Shown here: positions 11,926 to 24,479 of the stretch, in pieces
Numbering within the stretch: the stretch's first letter is position 1
Layout of the letters: every line of letters begins with the position of its first letter
Assembly (NCBI GenBank): GCA_014529385.2
Contig: CM043958.1
Span: 120,257,518-120,321,517 of the forward strand
Direction of reading: 5' to 3'
Source: Adiantum capillus-veneris
Lineage: Eukaryota; Streptophyta; Polypodiopsida; Polypodiales; Pteridaceae
DNA length: 64,000 bases
Notes under the pieces: model-generated
What the model was told of the DNA's origin: nothing
Seen by the model: the letters and a program-made list of their open reading frames with translations, nothing else
Database searches by the model: none
Position numbers and translations under genes: made by a program

Positions 11926-13570
11926 GTGTGGGACCCTTCAATTAGTTGCAACCTGTGTGATGCTTGCCCACACATTCGATAGAGGGAACTTAAACTTCAT
12001 TAACCTCTTGTGAAGGTTTAAAAGGAACCTCTTGCCCATCACTCCTTGTATCTAGTGTCAATCACCTTCCAACCTAGCCTTTATAGCCATGAGGGAACAA
12101 TATTGCAAGAGATAGTCAAATGCTATTTTCATCACTCTGCTCAAGGGGCTGCATTTAGTGTATAAGTCTATAAGCATAGCAAGATGAAGGGTTGTAGGGC
12201 CTCACTAGAAATGGAACTCCCCTTTTTTTTGTTAACTACTAGGCTGAGGAATACTACCATCAATATATTATTGGGATTGTTTGGTTATTGTGTGATCATT
12301 CTCACCTCCCTCTACTTATTCAAGCTTGTTACATTGTAGAACATCAAGCATAAACTACCTTGCCCCCATAATCTATCATGGACTACAAATCAATTATGTT
12401 ACTCAATAATGCTACCTTGGTTGCCCATTTGATTTTCGCTTCTTTAACTACAATTTGTGGTAATGTCAACACTTAAATTTTTTCTCAAACTGCATCAAAT
12501 GTAGACCTTATTTCTTGTCAGTATATGCTTAGAGGGTTTACCCCCACTACTGCTAATTCCTAGTAGTAAGTGTAGAGCTCAAGGATGAAGAGTGTCTCTA
12601 GCGTTGTAGTGGGCCCACTAGATTGCATTAGCTAGCTTCCATTATTTTGGTGACTTCACTTTGATTGTTTTTTACCCTCCTTGCCAATGAAGTAGCAACT
12701 CCTTGTGGAAGGGGAATGTGATACTTTGCTACTCACTTTTATGCAAGTCTATGCACTTTCATTGTGCATATAAAATGTCTTCTAATAAAAGTATTAATGT
12801 GATGCTATTAGAAATGTTTAGAATTGGGTCTATTCCTTTTAACCCATGTTTACATTATTTGTTATGATCGCCAACTATGAGTTATGAATACTTGTTGATT
12901 TGCATGACTAGGATGTGTCTTTCGATGGCATCATAGCGCCTTAATTGGACACTTGAAAAATGCATATGAGAAGAAGAAAGAGAATTTTTGATGTCACGAG
13001 TAAAGGTTTTAGAATGTGGATTTTTTCTTAGATGAATTGCCAAAATACCCTTATATATCGTGGAAGTTCTCCAAATATTTGTGAAAATATAAATTTCTTG
13101 TATCAAATCTAGATAAATTGCTTACCTTTTTACACGGCCGATTCCATGTGAAGACAAAGATCTATCAAAAAGTGCGTGACACAAAACTTTTCATCAATGA
13201 GCAATGAACTGACATATAATGGACTTTGTGTCGGTAATGCCCAAAGTACTATAAACAATCCTTAGGAGTGCGAGGATGCAAATTTTCCTTGAAAATATTG
13301 GAAATAAAAATAATGTCTCAGAGAGTGTTTGGGAAAGTGATCACAAGAGGATGTACTTGGAAATTTGGACAATTCAGGTCCCTGTCACATGTGAGCAGCA
13401 TATAGGGTCGTAAAAGGTAAATTTGGGCACCTTGCTTGTCACACAAGGCAGACACACTTCAATATTTCTTTTTTGCACATAACATCGTCCAATTGCTTTA
13501 GTCCAGGTGGAAGGGATTCCGCCTTTCGTGGCTGCCGTGGTGGATTCAAGACTTCTAGCTCTTCTTCTCG
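11302..13570. other. Gene-poor AT-rich DNA with a (TC)n tract
   Basis: A (CT)n microsatellite of about 48 bp lies at 11876-11923. No convincing coding region, RNA gene or transposon terminus was found in the rest. Short frames at 11496-11708 and 12882-13106 have no recognisable features. Confidence 0.4.
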
Positions 13571-16325
13571 ATGCTTATTTTATGGACGTTAGCCAGTGAG
13601 GTTAGGTGGGTGAAGGGTCTATCCCGGTTTTGTTTGCAGAGCAGCAAACACGTTCTAAAGCCAATCATCTTTTGCCATTGCATCGTCACACACATCCGAG
13701 CGGATGTGTGTGACAGGGGCCTTAAGGAATGTTTGGATTATCAAAGTTCGTCAAAGAGAGGGGCATTTTGAAAATTGCAGGTAATTTTTTTTACTTGAAA
13801 GCTTTAGGTCAGGTTCAAACAAGCGGGGTGAAAACCTGCGAGCTCGTTAACTGCCTCCAAGTGGCTGTTCACAAGAGGCGGAGGTAGCAATTTAGGGTAA
13901 GTGTCAGACAGTTCAACAAACCAATCATGGTTGTGCTAGTGTTTGTGCTACAGCTTGGCACTCACGCGATTTGAGATCAACCTGCACTCTCCACAATTCG
14001 TTGAAAAGTGCCCGATAACACTCGTTTCAAGGGGGGAAGGGAGGACCGGGGGGGGGGGGGGGTGCTTAGCACTAAGTAATACCCATCCTTTAATGAGGGG
14101 TGGCAATGGGATCAAGGGAGGGGAAGTGTGCACACGGGTATCAGTGAAATCTGAGGCATCCACCTCGATAAAAAGTAAACTCGGACAACATGTTGGCCTG
14201 ACAATCTACCTCAGCAAAAACTAAACCCGGATAGCATGTCCACCTAACCGGATTTGGGACGTAAACATGGACGAAAAGGGATCCACACTAGCACTTCCAC
14301 GCTGGCCTTTCCACTCATTGCTTGGAGGGGATTCCTGTCATTTTTGCATGCATGCATGCATGAGGCGTGGCATGGGAAGACACCGAAGTTGGACGAACAG
14401 AATCAGCCACAATGATGTGAGGTAGCGAGACATGCAGGCAGTTGGGGACCAACTGGTGTTCATGAGGGGTGTTTGTGTTCAAGCCGAGCTTGGCAAGTGC
14501 TGCTATCTGACGTGCTGAATGAAGAGGGGGAAGGCACACTTGTTTGTGATAGCTACCCGGTATGCATATGCTACTGCTTGTGGATAAATGAATGCATCTC
14601 CCCTTTCTCTTTTGCCAGACACACACACACACACATGAATGCAATCATTTGCTCCACACACACACACACACCCTCACAGACACAAATATAATAGGTCATC
14701 CCAAACACACACACACACACACTCTCATGAATATGAATGCATCGTTGTGCTAATGGTTGTGTGCCTAGCAGTAAGCACCGCTAAAAATGGGGTGATCACT
14801 TAGAAAAAATCTTGACAAGAGTACTTGTGTGGGAGTTACTTCCTCTCGCATGACACGATGTCGGGGAAAAATAGGTGTTGTTAGGGATCCGAGATCAACA
14901 CCGGGTTGTATGATGTGGGGACTGGTGAGAGAAATGACACAAAATAAAATCTTGGAGATACAAGCGACACTTTGTAAATCAAATTCTTATCGTTGTCAAC
15001 TTAAAGATCGACTAAAATTGAACTACAATATAAAAATAAATCCAACTAAATGCTCAAACACGAACAAAAAATACAAGAAACGGTGCCCTTTGTCGCTCGA
15101 TAGAGCACGAGAACACAGTATCTCGCCTTACCCTTCCTTTGACGTTGCACTACCCGCTTCTGTTAACCTCTTTGTACCCGAGCTTACTTCTTACTGTCGA
15201 AAGATCCTTCCAAACTTCACATCAACGATCTAGCTGATGCTTTAAAACAATCCTTTAGTCGCGTCTATAATGGCTCGTAGAGCCGAGAATCAAAGCGGTT
15301 GGATCTCTTTAAAAAACTTTGAGTTTTAATTAAAAAACGCTGCTTCTTGGCATCCTCTACTCATTTGCTCGTTGACTGGTTGGCGGTGCTCCTTCTCCTG
15401 CAGACCATCAACTCCTCTTTGATATGGTCCTTTGCGTGCTCTGTCTAATTGCATGATAACCTCTCCTTTGTCCCTCGTTTCCTGCTCGCCAAAAGCTTGC
15501 TTGACGACTCCTGCTTTTTTTTACGTCAATGGCACCAACTGTCCTTCTCCTCCAAGCTTCACCCTCGCCACCTTCTACCAGAATCTTGCTCGTCGGCTCG
15601 TCTCCCTGCTCTCTTCAGACGCTGCTGGTTGACTACCCCCAACTGCTCGCCATCCTCTTTACCCTTTTCCACTCATCACCTCCATTGGGTTCCACGTCTA
15701 TAGACCAGCACTGATAATCTAACAATCTTCTCCAGATCCCTTCTTTGCTTCAAGCCCGTCCCCTGCAATTCGGCTTCCTTAAGTGCCGGTGCTCCTCCTC
15801 GGATCTGCACTACAACTGACAACCTGCCAACTCCCATGGTGCAGACCTTGCGCCCTTCTTTTACGGAGTTGCTGCTTGCCCTCTGTTGAACCGTAGGTTG
15901 TTGAAGCTAGCACCCTTGGTCTCCTGCTATGTGCTTGACAACAATCTCCTCTGTCGTTGTCTGCTCTGCAGACTCCCTTCTAGCAATTGCTCGGTTTTTT
16001 TTAATAAGCTTTTTGTTTTCCTCAAAATAGCCTGCTTTAATTTTCACTCCTTATTTTAAGAAGCCATTCGTATGAAGCGACTTGCTTAGGCGGCCATTAA
16101 TGTCCTTCCAATTACAAGCATAAGCTTCACATTCAAACAATCCTCTTTGTTGCCCCTTATTCGCTGCCAGTCGCATTTGAAACACTCAAAGACAAGCATG
16201 CTTCTTCACCATTACGATGCTCTAAGTCCATATGTTTAGGTCGAGGGTTCTAGTTGTCATCTTTCAAGCATAATTGATGGTCCTCATCCATGACAATTGA
16301 TGTTGAGGTTGTTAGTTTTCTTGGA
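13571..16325. other. Unassigned region with simple repeats
   Basis: Holds a G-homopolymer near 14049-14062, a (TGCA)n run near 14344-14360 and three short (AC)n runs between about 14619 and 14722. The segment around 14065-14110 resembles, in inverse orientation, the ATTAAAGG...CACTTAGTGCT block at about 31187-31217, so a dispersed repeat is shared with the MULE area. Open frames at 14829-15233 and 15432-15714 have no recognisable domains. Confidence 0.35.
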
Positions 16326-16661
16326 TCAAGATATCCATGTCGCAAAGTCTCCCTTGATCACTCTAGAGCCTTTCGGATAATATGTTACCATATGGTCCTT
16401 CTCTTGTTCTTTCATAAGGACTTCACCAAAAACTCCACATCTCCGAGAACAATCAATCTCACTATCAATGCCATGTTTTTCCTTGCTGATATCATGATAA
16501 TCCATCTGAGGGATGATACTATCCAAAATTGTGTGTCCTGACTGAGATTCTCCTAGTGGACACGGCACATCACGACAACGAGCCAACTCCACGCGGCTCA
16601 TAGATTTAGCTGAGAAGAGGGGTAATCCAGGGGATGCAAAGGGCAAGGTAGAGGGATACAT
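16326..16661 (-). CDS. Unrecognised 111-codon open frame
   Basis: The frame reads through without stops and looks protein-like in its second half (hydrophilic, with the phrase DHMVTYYPKGSRVIKGD), but I recognise no family. It lies just upstream of a family-E LTR fragment and could be a residue of that element or of its insertion target. Confidence 0.2.
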   Translation of the reverse strand: MYPSTLPFASPGLPLFSAKSMSRVELARCRDVPCPLGESQSGHTILDSIIPQMDYHDISKEKHGIDSEIDCSRRCGVFGEVLMKEQEKDHMVTYYPKGSRVIKGDFATWIS

Positions 16662-16839
16662 CCTTGAGCATGTGGATGGTGTCAGTGAGGCGCATGAAGA
16701 GTTGCTACCTTCTCAAGAGGAGAGCTTCCACAGGTCCCCCCATGTCTCCTGGTGAAAAATTGCCAGCAACACAGGTGAGAAGAAGCCTAGCAATGTGTAG
16801 TAAGTGCTTCTAGACTTATCTCAGCAAGGGACCAAGAGG

Positions 16840-18100
16840 AGATAGTCTATCAAAGAGCAGCGTGCATCTAATGGAGATTAAAAGACCTTAGGGTTAGCTT
16901 CATTAAAGACCTCCAAAGGTTAGTGTTAAAAGTCCTTAGACCTTAGGCAACAAGCTACCCAGGGCAGTCACTTATCAAAAGACCCCTATATCACGTGCGT
17001 TCAAGAGGTAATTAATAATACCCCAATATACATACTATACTTACACTGTGAGCCTATTTAAAAAACCCCCACCCCCCTCTGTATGTATACATTTTTATAT
17101 ATTTTGGTCTTTTAATAATCCTCTCCGGTTAACTCATGTGATATCATACACATTCTAAAAAGTGACCGCCCCGGGACAAGCTAGGGCTGTGCTTCAGGTG
17201 GGAACCCGGCCCAAGCTTGAGGTGCTTGTCATGCTTGGTGACTAAGGTGCTTGAGGTGCTTCTTGTGCTCGTTGACAAAGGTACTTGTCATGCTTGATGA
17301 CTAAGGTGCTTGAGGTGCTTGTCATGCTTGATGAGGAAGGTGCTTGAGAAGCTTCCCATGCATGGGGGGTAAGGTGCTTGAGTAAAAAAGAGACCCTACA
17401 AAGGAGGAGGAAAGCCCCAAAGTTAGGGGAATCTTTGACTTAACCTTCCACTCACTCAAAGGGCACCCCCTTTTCAAGGGGCACATGGACACATGTCAAG
17501 CTCTCCCTATGCTTAGCCACATGTTGTTCTTGAATCCTATTGACTTGGCTAAAGAGGGGTCCAATGAGCTTCTAGTTCAATTCAACAAATATCTAGATAT
17601 TTTCAAGTTCTCTCTCTCAAAGAGGTAAGGAGGACACTTGTCCTAATGCTACCCATGTTGCTTGAAATACATTGTGCATGTGATTGGCTAGGCTTAGAGA
17701 GGTCTAATGAGCTTTAAGCTTGAGCAAAAGGAGGGGTCGGCCAAAACAAGCAAGGGGTGTGCTTGGGGGTATACACTCTCTCACACACTCATTTTTCACA
17801 CATTCTCATTTGGTGAAGGTAGAGGAACTCCATCTCCTTCTCCAATCTTGTTGAGAAGTGAGAGCCTACACCAACACTCTTGGCTATGGAATGCAAATCC
17901 AACCAAGAGCCATGCTTCAATGCTTCAGCTTACCATCTTCTCCATCTTCATTACTATGCTATTATGTATGCTAGCAAGAAGAGTGATGATAAGTGAGGAA
18001 CCAATTCTTTCTCCTATGAAATGTTTCTTCTTCCTCTTCCCTACCCTCATTCCCTGCTAGCTCTCCACCTTCGAAGGGATAGTTAATGCTTTCTACAAAG
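16840..18100 (+). mobile_element. Truncated LTR of family E (copy 2)
   Basis: Homologous to 5170-6317 and 28267-29700, including GAGCCTACACCAACA, CTCTTGGCTATGGAATGCA and the AGAAGAGTGATGATAAGTGA block also found in copy 1. It contains a degenerate minisatellite (about 17215-17385) built from GGTGCTTGAGGTGCTTGTCATGC-like words. At TTCTACAAAG (18091-18100) the LTR stops and RNase H coding sequence begins, so the 3' part of the LTR and gag through reverse transcriptase are deleted. The left limit is approximate. Confidence 0.7.
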
Positions 18101-18130
18101 GAACTCCTTGCAGTTCTATAGCTACATGCC
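18099..18130 (+). pseudogene. RNase H stub of family E, left of the CACTA insertion
   Basis: Translates as KELLAVL, a stop, then LHA, which is the conserved KELLAV(I)HAL block of Ty3/gypsy RNase H. The next codons of that block (LRL) resume at 26174 beyond the CACTA element. Confidence 0.8.
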
Positions 18131-18142
18131 CACTACAAGAGG
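18131..18142 (+). repeat. CACTA left terminal inverted repeat
   Basis: CACTACAAGAGG, the perfect inverse of 26159-26170. CACTA is the diagnostic start of the superfamily and the site of transposase cleavage. Confidence 0.95.
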
Positions 18143-18159
18143 TTGTGTGCTCTTGTGAC

Positions 18160-18395
18160 GCTGTTAGCGACAGAAATACACTGGGTTTTTATAACCCCCG
18201 GCGTCGCTAAAACCGTCGCTACGAGCGTCGCTACGAGAGCGTCGCTATATGCGTCGCTAAAAGCGTCGCTATATAGCGACGCACATAGCGACGCTCATAG
18301 CGACGGTTATAGCGACGTTTACACAGAAGACTATAGCGACGCTCATAGCGACGCTACAGAGCCATAAATAGCGACGCTTATAGCGACGCCCGAGA
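18160..18395. repeat. CACTA left subterminal repeats
   Basis: Many copies of a roughly 9-bp word, GCGTCGCTA or its inverse TAGCGACGC, lie in both orientations and are dense over about 230 bp. In CACTA elements, subterminal repeats like these bind the TnpA-type protein and bring the ends together. The same word recurs at the right end (26045-26150). Confidence 0.9.
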
Positions 18396-19107
18396 GATTT
18401 TTTTTTTTGGTGGCAGAGCATTCAATGGCAGGGCATTGAATGCCCTGCCACCCATCAACCATATTGTACTTGATTCACTTTTTAAAAAAAGTGCAAGGGT
18501 AGATAATAGACCCAAAATAGTCACCCACAAGACGCATTGTTTGCAAAATTGACAATTGTACACATCATAGGCAAAATGAATTGATTGACAAATGTAATAA
18601 TGACAATTGTACAACATCATGGGCATAAAGAATTGATTGGCAAAAGGAACTGCGGTGACAAATGTAATAATATACATGGTTCAAAAAGACGTATAAAATC
18701 CGTCTCATGATACATAAGCTATGAGAAACCCTAAACTAATGCTATCTAGCTACGGCTAAACTGACGTCGTCTAGTCAGACGTCTCATCGCGTCCAAGCGA
18801 CGTATCTGTCGGATTCTGCAAAAAAAGACAATAAGACAGCTTTCAGTCAGTATAAACATATAACGACATTTATAAAACAATACAAAAAATAAAAAAGAGT
18901 AAACCCTAATACTAACCATGCCGCCGCGAGAACTGAGAATGTCCATCAGGGCGTTTAAGCCCTTCCTGCCTGGTACTCGCGCTCGTACGGTGTGGGATCA
19001 CGTCCTGTCATCGACCACTGTCAAAACATACAAAGATTTCATTATGTTAGAATTAAAAAACTCATAAACCCTAAACTATCGAACATAAAGAGCAATGTGA
19101 AAACACT

Positions 19108-20085
19108 TACAAAATTGGCCTCAAATGATGCCCATCCACCGCTCCCCAAGTGGTGCGAGCTCCCTGCCTCTACTCGCGCTCTGGTTGCATCCTATTGTTG
19201 CTTCCACTTGTCGGGATTCTCCCGCGCTGCTTTCTTCGCATTCTTCCAATCTTCTTTGGCCAGCCAATCTGGCCTGTTCCACCCATTCGACTTGATTGCT
19301 TTTTGCACTTCGGAACGCTTGTGTTTGCAGTATTCGCGCATTCGAATCTTCATCAGGTCTTCATTGAAGCGCTGATCCCGTGTTGGAACGGGAAACTCAT
19401 CATGAAGTATGCTGATGACTCTGTTTTTTAAATCACTTGGTACTTCACTCCATTTGTTTAGTATGTAGTGTCTAAACAGCTGAGAGCAAAGACCACGCAT
19501 GCGCGAGATCACCTTCTTGCCGTCATCATCCATGATGATGCCGCCGCTGATGTCGACGGAGTAAGGCAAGCCCTCTGGCCGGTGACGCGTAAACCTGGGT
19601 GTCCCGGCAGGGGTCTCTAGCGGCGTGTCGATGGGGGTACGGACGTCAAGTGTCTCCACCGGCGTCGGGGCCCCGAAGCGAGTAGTGTCGAGTGGGGTGG
19701 CTCCTGGCGGAGTAGGTAGAGGTGTGTAGCTTCTAGGAACAGTCAACCGTGCAAAACCTGGCGTAGATGGCGATGCTGTGGCTGGTGTGGGGGCGGGCAA
19801 AGAAGGGGAGGGTAAAGAGCCTCGTCGAACACGAGGCGGTGTGGAGGCATCGGTGGCGGAATCCCCACAACAACCGCCACCGCCACCACTAGAGCGCCGG
19901 TGTCTAGACGAGTGTGAAGCTCGTCTCGTCGACGCCGAAGCTTCGGAGCGCGCCGAATGCTCCGAAAGAGAGGGAGATGCGGATGGAGTAGGAACGCGCG
20001 ATGATGCGCCAGAGCGATGACGCTCCACGTACCACTGTCTCTGCTGCGGTGACAAAGAAGAAAGAAACTCCTCATCATCCATACC
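19108..20085 (-). CDS. CACTA accessory (TnpA/Transposase_24-like) ORF, probably interrupted
   Basis: The chosen start is 20082 (MDDEEFLSSLSPQQRQWY), just after a TGCAG splice-acceptor-like site. The first half is Ser/Pro/Thr-rich and disordered. The second half is a basic, Trp-rich domain (KWSEVPSDLKNRV, NRPDWLAKEDWKNAKKA) of the kind in second ORFs of plant CACTA elements. The frame meets a TAG at 19189-19191, but coding-like sequence continues in frame (SSHHLGSGGWASFEANF) to a GTAAGTG donor near 19107. A further exon-like piece (GRDPTPYEREYQ) lies at about 19010-18915. The TAG is therefore probably a nonsense mutation, which is an inference from the pattern of this family. Confidence 0.65.
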
Positions 20086-20354
20086 TGCATTAAACACACG
20101 AATATTTAAACTTAATATTGAATGAATAGAGTAGACAATGACGCAAAGACCATTAAATACAATGACGTAATGACGCATATAAATACAATGACGCAATGAA
20201 TTGAGTGATAGAAGAGGCAAGTCGAAAACTAAGAATTTTCAATCAAAAGATGTGAGCGCGAGTAGAAAAGAGCGTTATACACCATGGAAGGTACTTAGAG
20301 AGCCAGAGCTTTTACAACACGGAGCAAAATTGTTCAAATACAATATTTGTGGCT

Positions 20355-23300
20355 TTAAGAGATCTCTCTCTCATCCTCGCATAACTCAGCATAACTTCCT
20401 ATATCTATATAGAGCTCTCCGTTTAAACACATATCCTCTGTTTCATTTTGTAGCTCCTCTGCATGCACCCCATATAGAGTAGTAGCATCTTGATGCTCGT
20501 CTGGCACCACCGCAGCGGCTTCTGATTGAGCATCTTCTCTGATCTCCTCCATTGATGTCGTTGTGATTGGCACATGGTAGCCTTCATACGTCCTTGCACT
20601 ACGAGGGGCTACCTCTATGACGTACCACCAGTTTGATGTAGACTTTGTAGGATGAAATATTACCTGCCAGAGCCACATAACTTACATGAGAGCTTTCAAG
20701 CACATAACTTGTAAAAGGGGGATGTTAACTATTTACATACTTACTTGTTCACAATGCTCGGGTAGTACGAAAGTGTCTCTTAGGTCAGTCCATTTCTTAG
20801 TAGAATCCACCTCAAGAAAACCAGACTCTCCTCTACGCACAATAGCGTTGCGACCCTCCATGATTATCTTGAACCATTGCACGTCGAACAAGTCGACAAA
20901 AAATCCTCTGTAATCAATCCTCAAAATCTCTTGCAGCGTGCCGAAGTAAGTGAGTTCCGCCACCACAGGATCTGCATCAGAGGAACGTCGTCGACTAGAC
21001 TGTTCAAATTTTGCCATGATTCCACAATCTTGAGTAAAACGCTTTTTGTCGATTCGTTCCACCCTAAAATGTCGACCTTTACACCATGCTGCTGTGTATG
21101 ACTTATACTACAACGAACAAAGATTATGAGTGGCCGTTCAAACGTTTATAAATAAAGTCACTTGCTAGTCGTACATTGCAAACTTACCTTGGTCACACAA
21201 CCCCGAGAGTACTCCCACTCTTCTTCAGTCACTTCGTCACCGCATTGTTGTGCGCTTTTCAATTGGTTGTGCAACCATCTTAAGCTCATGAAGGTTGGTA
21301 GGCTCTCCAGAACCGCTGGATAGTGCATCGGTGGTCGTCTTCCCCGTCTCCACTCGATTCGTGCCCTTTGTCGCTCTTGCTTTGCATCCTCATATTGTGA
21401 AATCCACTTTTGCATCACTGGATTGTGAAGCATGCAAAATCGGTTGATTTTAGCCTCTAGATCTTCCGTCATCTTCTTCTCAACACCGAGATTGCACATG
21501 ACAATCCCAGATATGCGCTCATCATCTATGGTTCTCCATAGCGTGTCCCGGGATTTATCAAATCCGTCTAGCCACTCTCCAATGTACACTAGGGACTCTG
21601 ATACCAACCAACCTTCTGCCATGCTACCCTCCGGACGTGCCTTTTGACGCACATATCCCTTAAGCGTTTTCATGAAACGCTCTAAGAAAAACATCCATCT
21701 GGAATGAACTGTGCCAGCTATTTCCACCTCATCAACTATGTGAACAAGAAGATGCACCTGAATGGTTAGCATTGTAGTAGGAAAATGTTTCTCAAACATG
21801 CACACAAGCTCCGCAGCATTTAGTTTGGCGAATGGTATGGAGTCTACGTTGATCTCCTTTTGTGAGATCCATTGCACCAGCTTTGCAAGTTTGTAGATTG
21901 GGTTACGGATGTCGAGAGACAAACATCCCTCAATGGCAACCGGTAAAATAAACTGTAAAGTATGTGCAGCAATGATATTAAAGTCCACATTTTATGCAAT
22001 GATATTAAAGTCCACTATGAACGTACCTGACACATTTTATGCCAATCGTGTGACTTCAAACCGGTAAGCTTTCCTTCTTTAGTAAAACACGTTCGGAGCG
22101 AGTGCATTACGCCAGTGGGGGTCCGCAAAGATCGAATGGTCTCTTTTACTTTGCGTTCTTGGGCTCCTGTGAAAATCCATGGTGCTTTAGGGAGTTTTAT
22201 CGATCCATCAGACGTTGTTTGCGGCCAATATTGCTCCATACAATTCACATTTCTAAGGTCAACTCTGGCTCCCAAAGTATCTTTCTTGCCGGTCAGATGG
22301 TCCCATAGTAGATTACCCACATTTTTTAATATGTGCATCGGATCGAGCAAGTGATTGATCATGAGTCGGGGCCAGTATGGTAACTCGTACCATAGAGATA
22401 GTCTCTTCATCCCTGGAGGCAATCCGTCATCGCACATCTCCTTCTGCTCTAACCATGCTTGTGCAGACATCCTTGGTGGCTCTCTTCCCAAAAAGCCGTC
22501 GCGTAACACATGATTCTCTGGAAGATACGCTCGATGACCTTCGTAGATTTGCTTCTTCAGTGAGGGTGCCCTACGTGCATTCAGTCTAGGTCCACATGTG
22601 ACACATGCTCTGTATCCGCTTGTTTGAAGCCCTGCATGTATACACATGATAATAGATCAACTATGGGAAAAAACAAGATTTACAGTGTCTGAGTGAGGAG
22701 TGTCAATAGATCACCTGAGCATTCTGTTAGCCCGGGATAGTCATGCATGGTCCACATTAGAATGCCTCTGATCAAAGCATTCCGTCGTCCTGTGTGTCGG
22801 CTCATATCCACCACCTCTATGCCAATCCACAATTGTTGTAGCTCTTCCAATAGTGGACGAAGATACACATCCATATTCCCCACTTTATATCGCCCTGGCA
22901 CAATCAAGCTTAGCCATAGGTGCCCCTTCTTCGTAGTCAACCACGGGGGAATGTTGTAGTTGACGATGACAACGGGCCATACACTGTAAGATGTTGATCT
23001 TTGACCAAATGGATTTACGCCATCCATAGCCAGGCCTAAGCGCAAATTTCGAGCTTCCCTGGCAAAATCCGACCATGTTCCATCTATATGTTTCCACGCT
23101 ACGCAATCTGCAGGAATTCGTAGCACACCATCCGAAGATTTATTCTCCTCATGCCATGATGCTAGGGCGGCCATGGACTTACATTCGAAGAAATGCTTGA
23201 TGCGAGGAAGCAGAGGGAAATGTCGCAAAACCTTTTGTGGAATTTTTGTCCCGTGGAGATCTACTCGATATCTTTCGGAATCACATTTCGGACACTTCTC

Positions 23301-24083
23301 CATGTCTATGTATTCCCCTCTGAAAAGAATGCAGTCATTAGGACAAGCGTGGATAGAATTGTAATCCATCCCCAAGTTTCGCAAAATCTTTCTTGCTTCA
23401 TCTCGGGAATCTGGCATCACATTGTCAACTGGTAGTATGTGCTCTTTCAGCAATCTACACAACATAAAAATATGATACAGTCGTGTAAAAATCTATCAGA
23501 TCATTATACATTTAGAGTTTTATTAAAGTAAACTAATTGTAATAGATCACCTGAAAAGCGCTGTGACGCTAGTGTCACTCCATCCAAACTTTGCATGCAT
23601 GTTGAGAAGAACCAGGAGTGCTTTCAATCTAGACATACGTGCTCCATTATACAATGGCGTATCGGCTTCACTTTTCATATCATCATAGATAAGCCTTTCT
23701 GAATCCATGATCGTCTCGATCATTTCATCAATCTCGGGCTCAAACATTGCCTCGTTGGGAATGTGCTCTGCATGATCATCCCCCGAGCTGTCAGAGGCTA
23801 CATCTTGTGGCCTCACATATGCTGCTTGACCAAAGCGCCTGCGAACACGTCTATTGGGTTGCAAGATTGCTGCTTGTTGGCCAGCGTCAGAGTCCGACGA
23901 GTTATAATTGGCAACAACTCGATCTATAATAGATGGATCGAACTCGCCAAATTCGCGAATGTGCTGCAAAGAAACACGTCTTGTCCGTCGCACAACATGC
24001 TTGCATTGATTACAAGGACATAAGACCCTCGTTGAGAGATAGGTGTTTCGGTTGGACGGTCCCACATCCTCGTCGCTACTCAT
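20355..24083 (-). CDS. CACTA transposase (TnpD-like), six exons, open throughout
   Basis: Exons on the minus strand: 24083-23551, 23454-22715, 22631-22027, 21952-21188, 21101-20745 and 20663-20355. All introns are GT-AG and exon lengths keep phase, predicting about 1,102 residues. Exon 1 has an N-terminal Cys pattern (CPCNQCKH) and ends with the SDTSVTALFR block. Exon 2 is the Transposase_21 core, with CPKCDSERYR, the likely catalytic-Asp block LAMDGVNPFG and MHDYPGLTECSG. Exon 3 has LDPMHILKNVGNLLWDHLTG. Exon 4 has the DUF4218 region (LVHIVDEVEIAGTVHSRWMF). Exon 5 has DUF4216 (LTYFGTLQEILRIDYRGFF) and exon 6 an acidic tail. Such proteins cut and join the element ends. Splice sites are read by eye and need transcript support. 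Confidence 0.9.
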
Positions 24084-24145
24084 AATGAGGATAAAAAACT
24101 TATAACCTGGACAACAAATTTAATATTCTATTGGCATTCTTCGTC

Positions 24146-24147
<2 letters not shown>

Positions 24148-24187
<40 letters not shown>
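24148..24187. repeat. (TC)n microsatellite in the CACTA 5' region
   Basis: About 40 bp of CT dinucleotides lies upstream of the transposase start on its coding strand. Confidence 0.9.
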
Positions 24188-24189
<2 letters not shown>

Positions 24190-24479
24190 ACCTCACATTC
24201 TCTAGTCATGTCCAATCCCCGCACACCTCGGTCTAGAGGTGCACGGAGATCAGAACCACCGGGTTATAATCTCGTCTTTATTGGTCAATACCTATATTTG
24301 TGGGTACAAGAAATCTACACACCCACGTCTACATGATACTGCATGTAGTGGACAAAACCCCTTTGCCTCTTCTCTAGCTGTAGCACTTCACAGCATCTTA
24401 ACATCTTTTCACAGTAGATCTTTTCACTGTTCGTCTAACTCTAAACCCTAAACCGTAAGTAATTCTTGCGTGGACTCGA

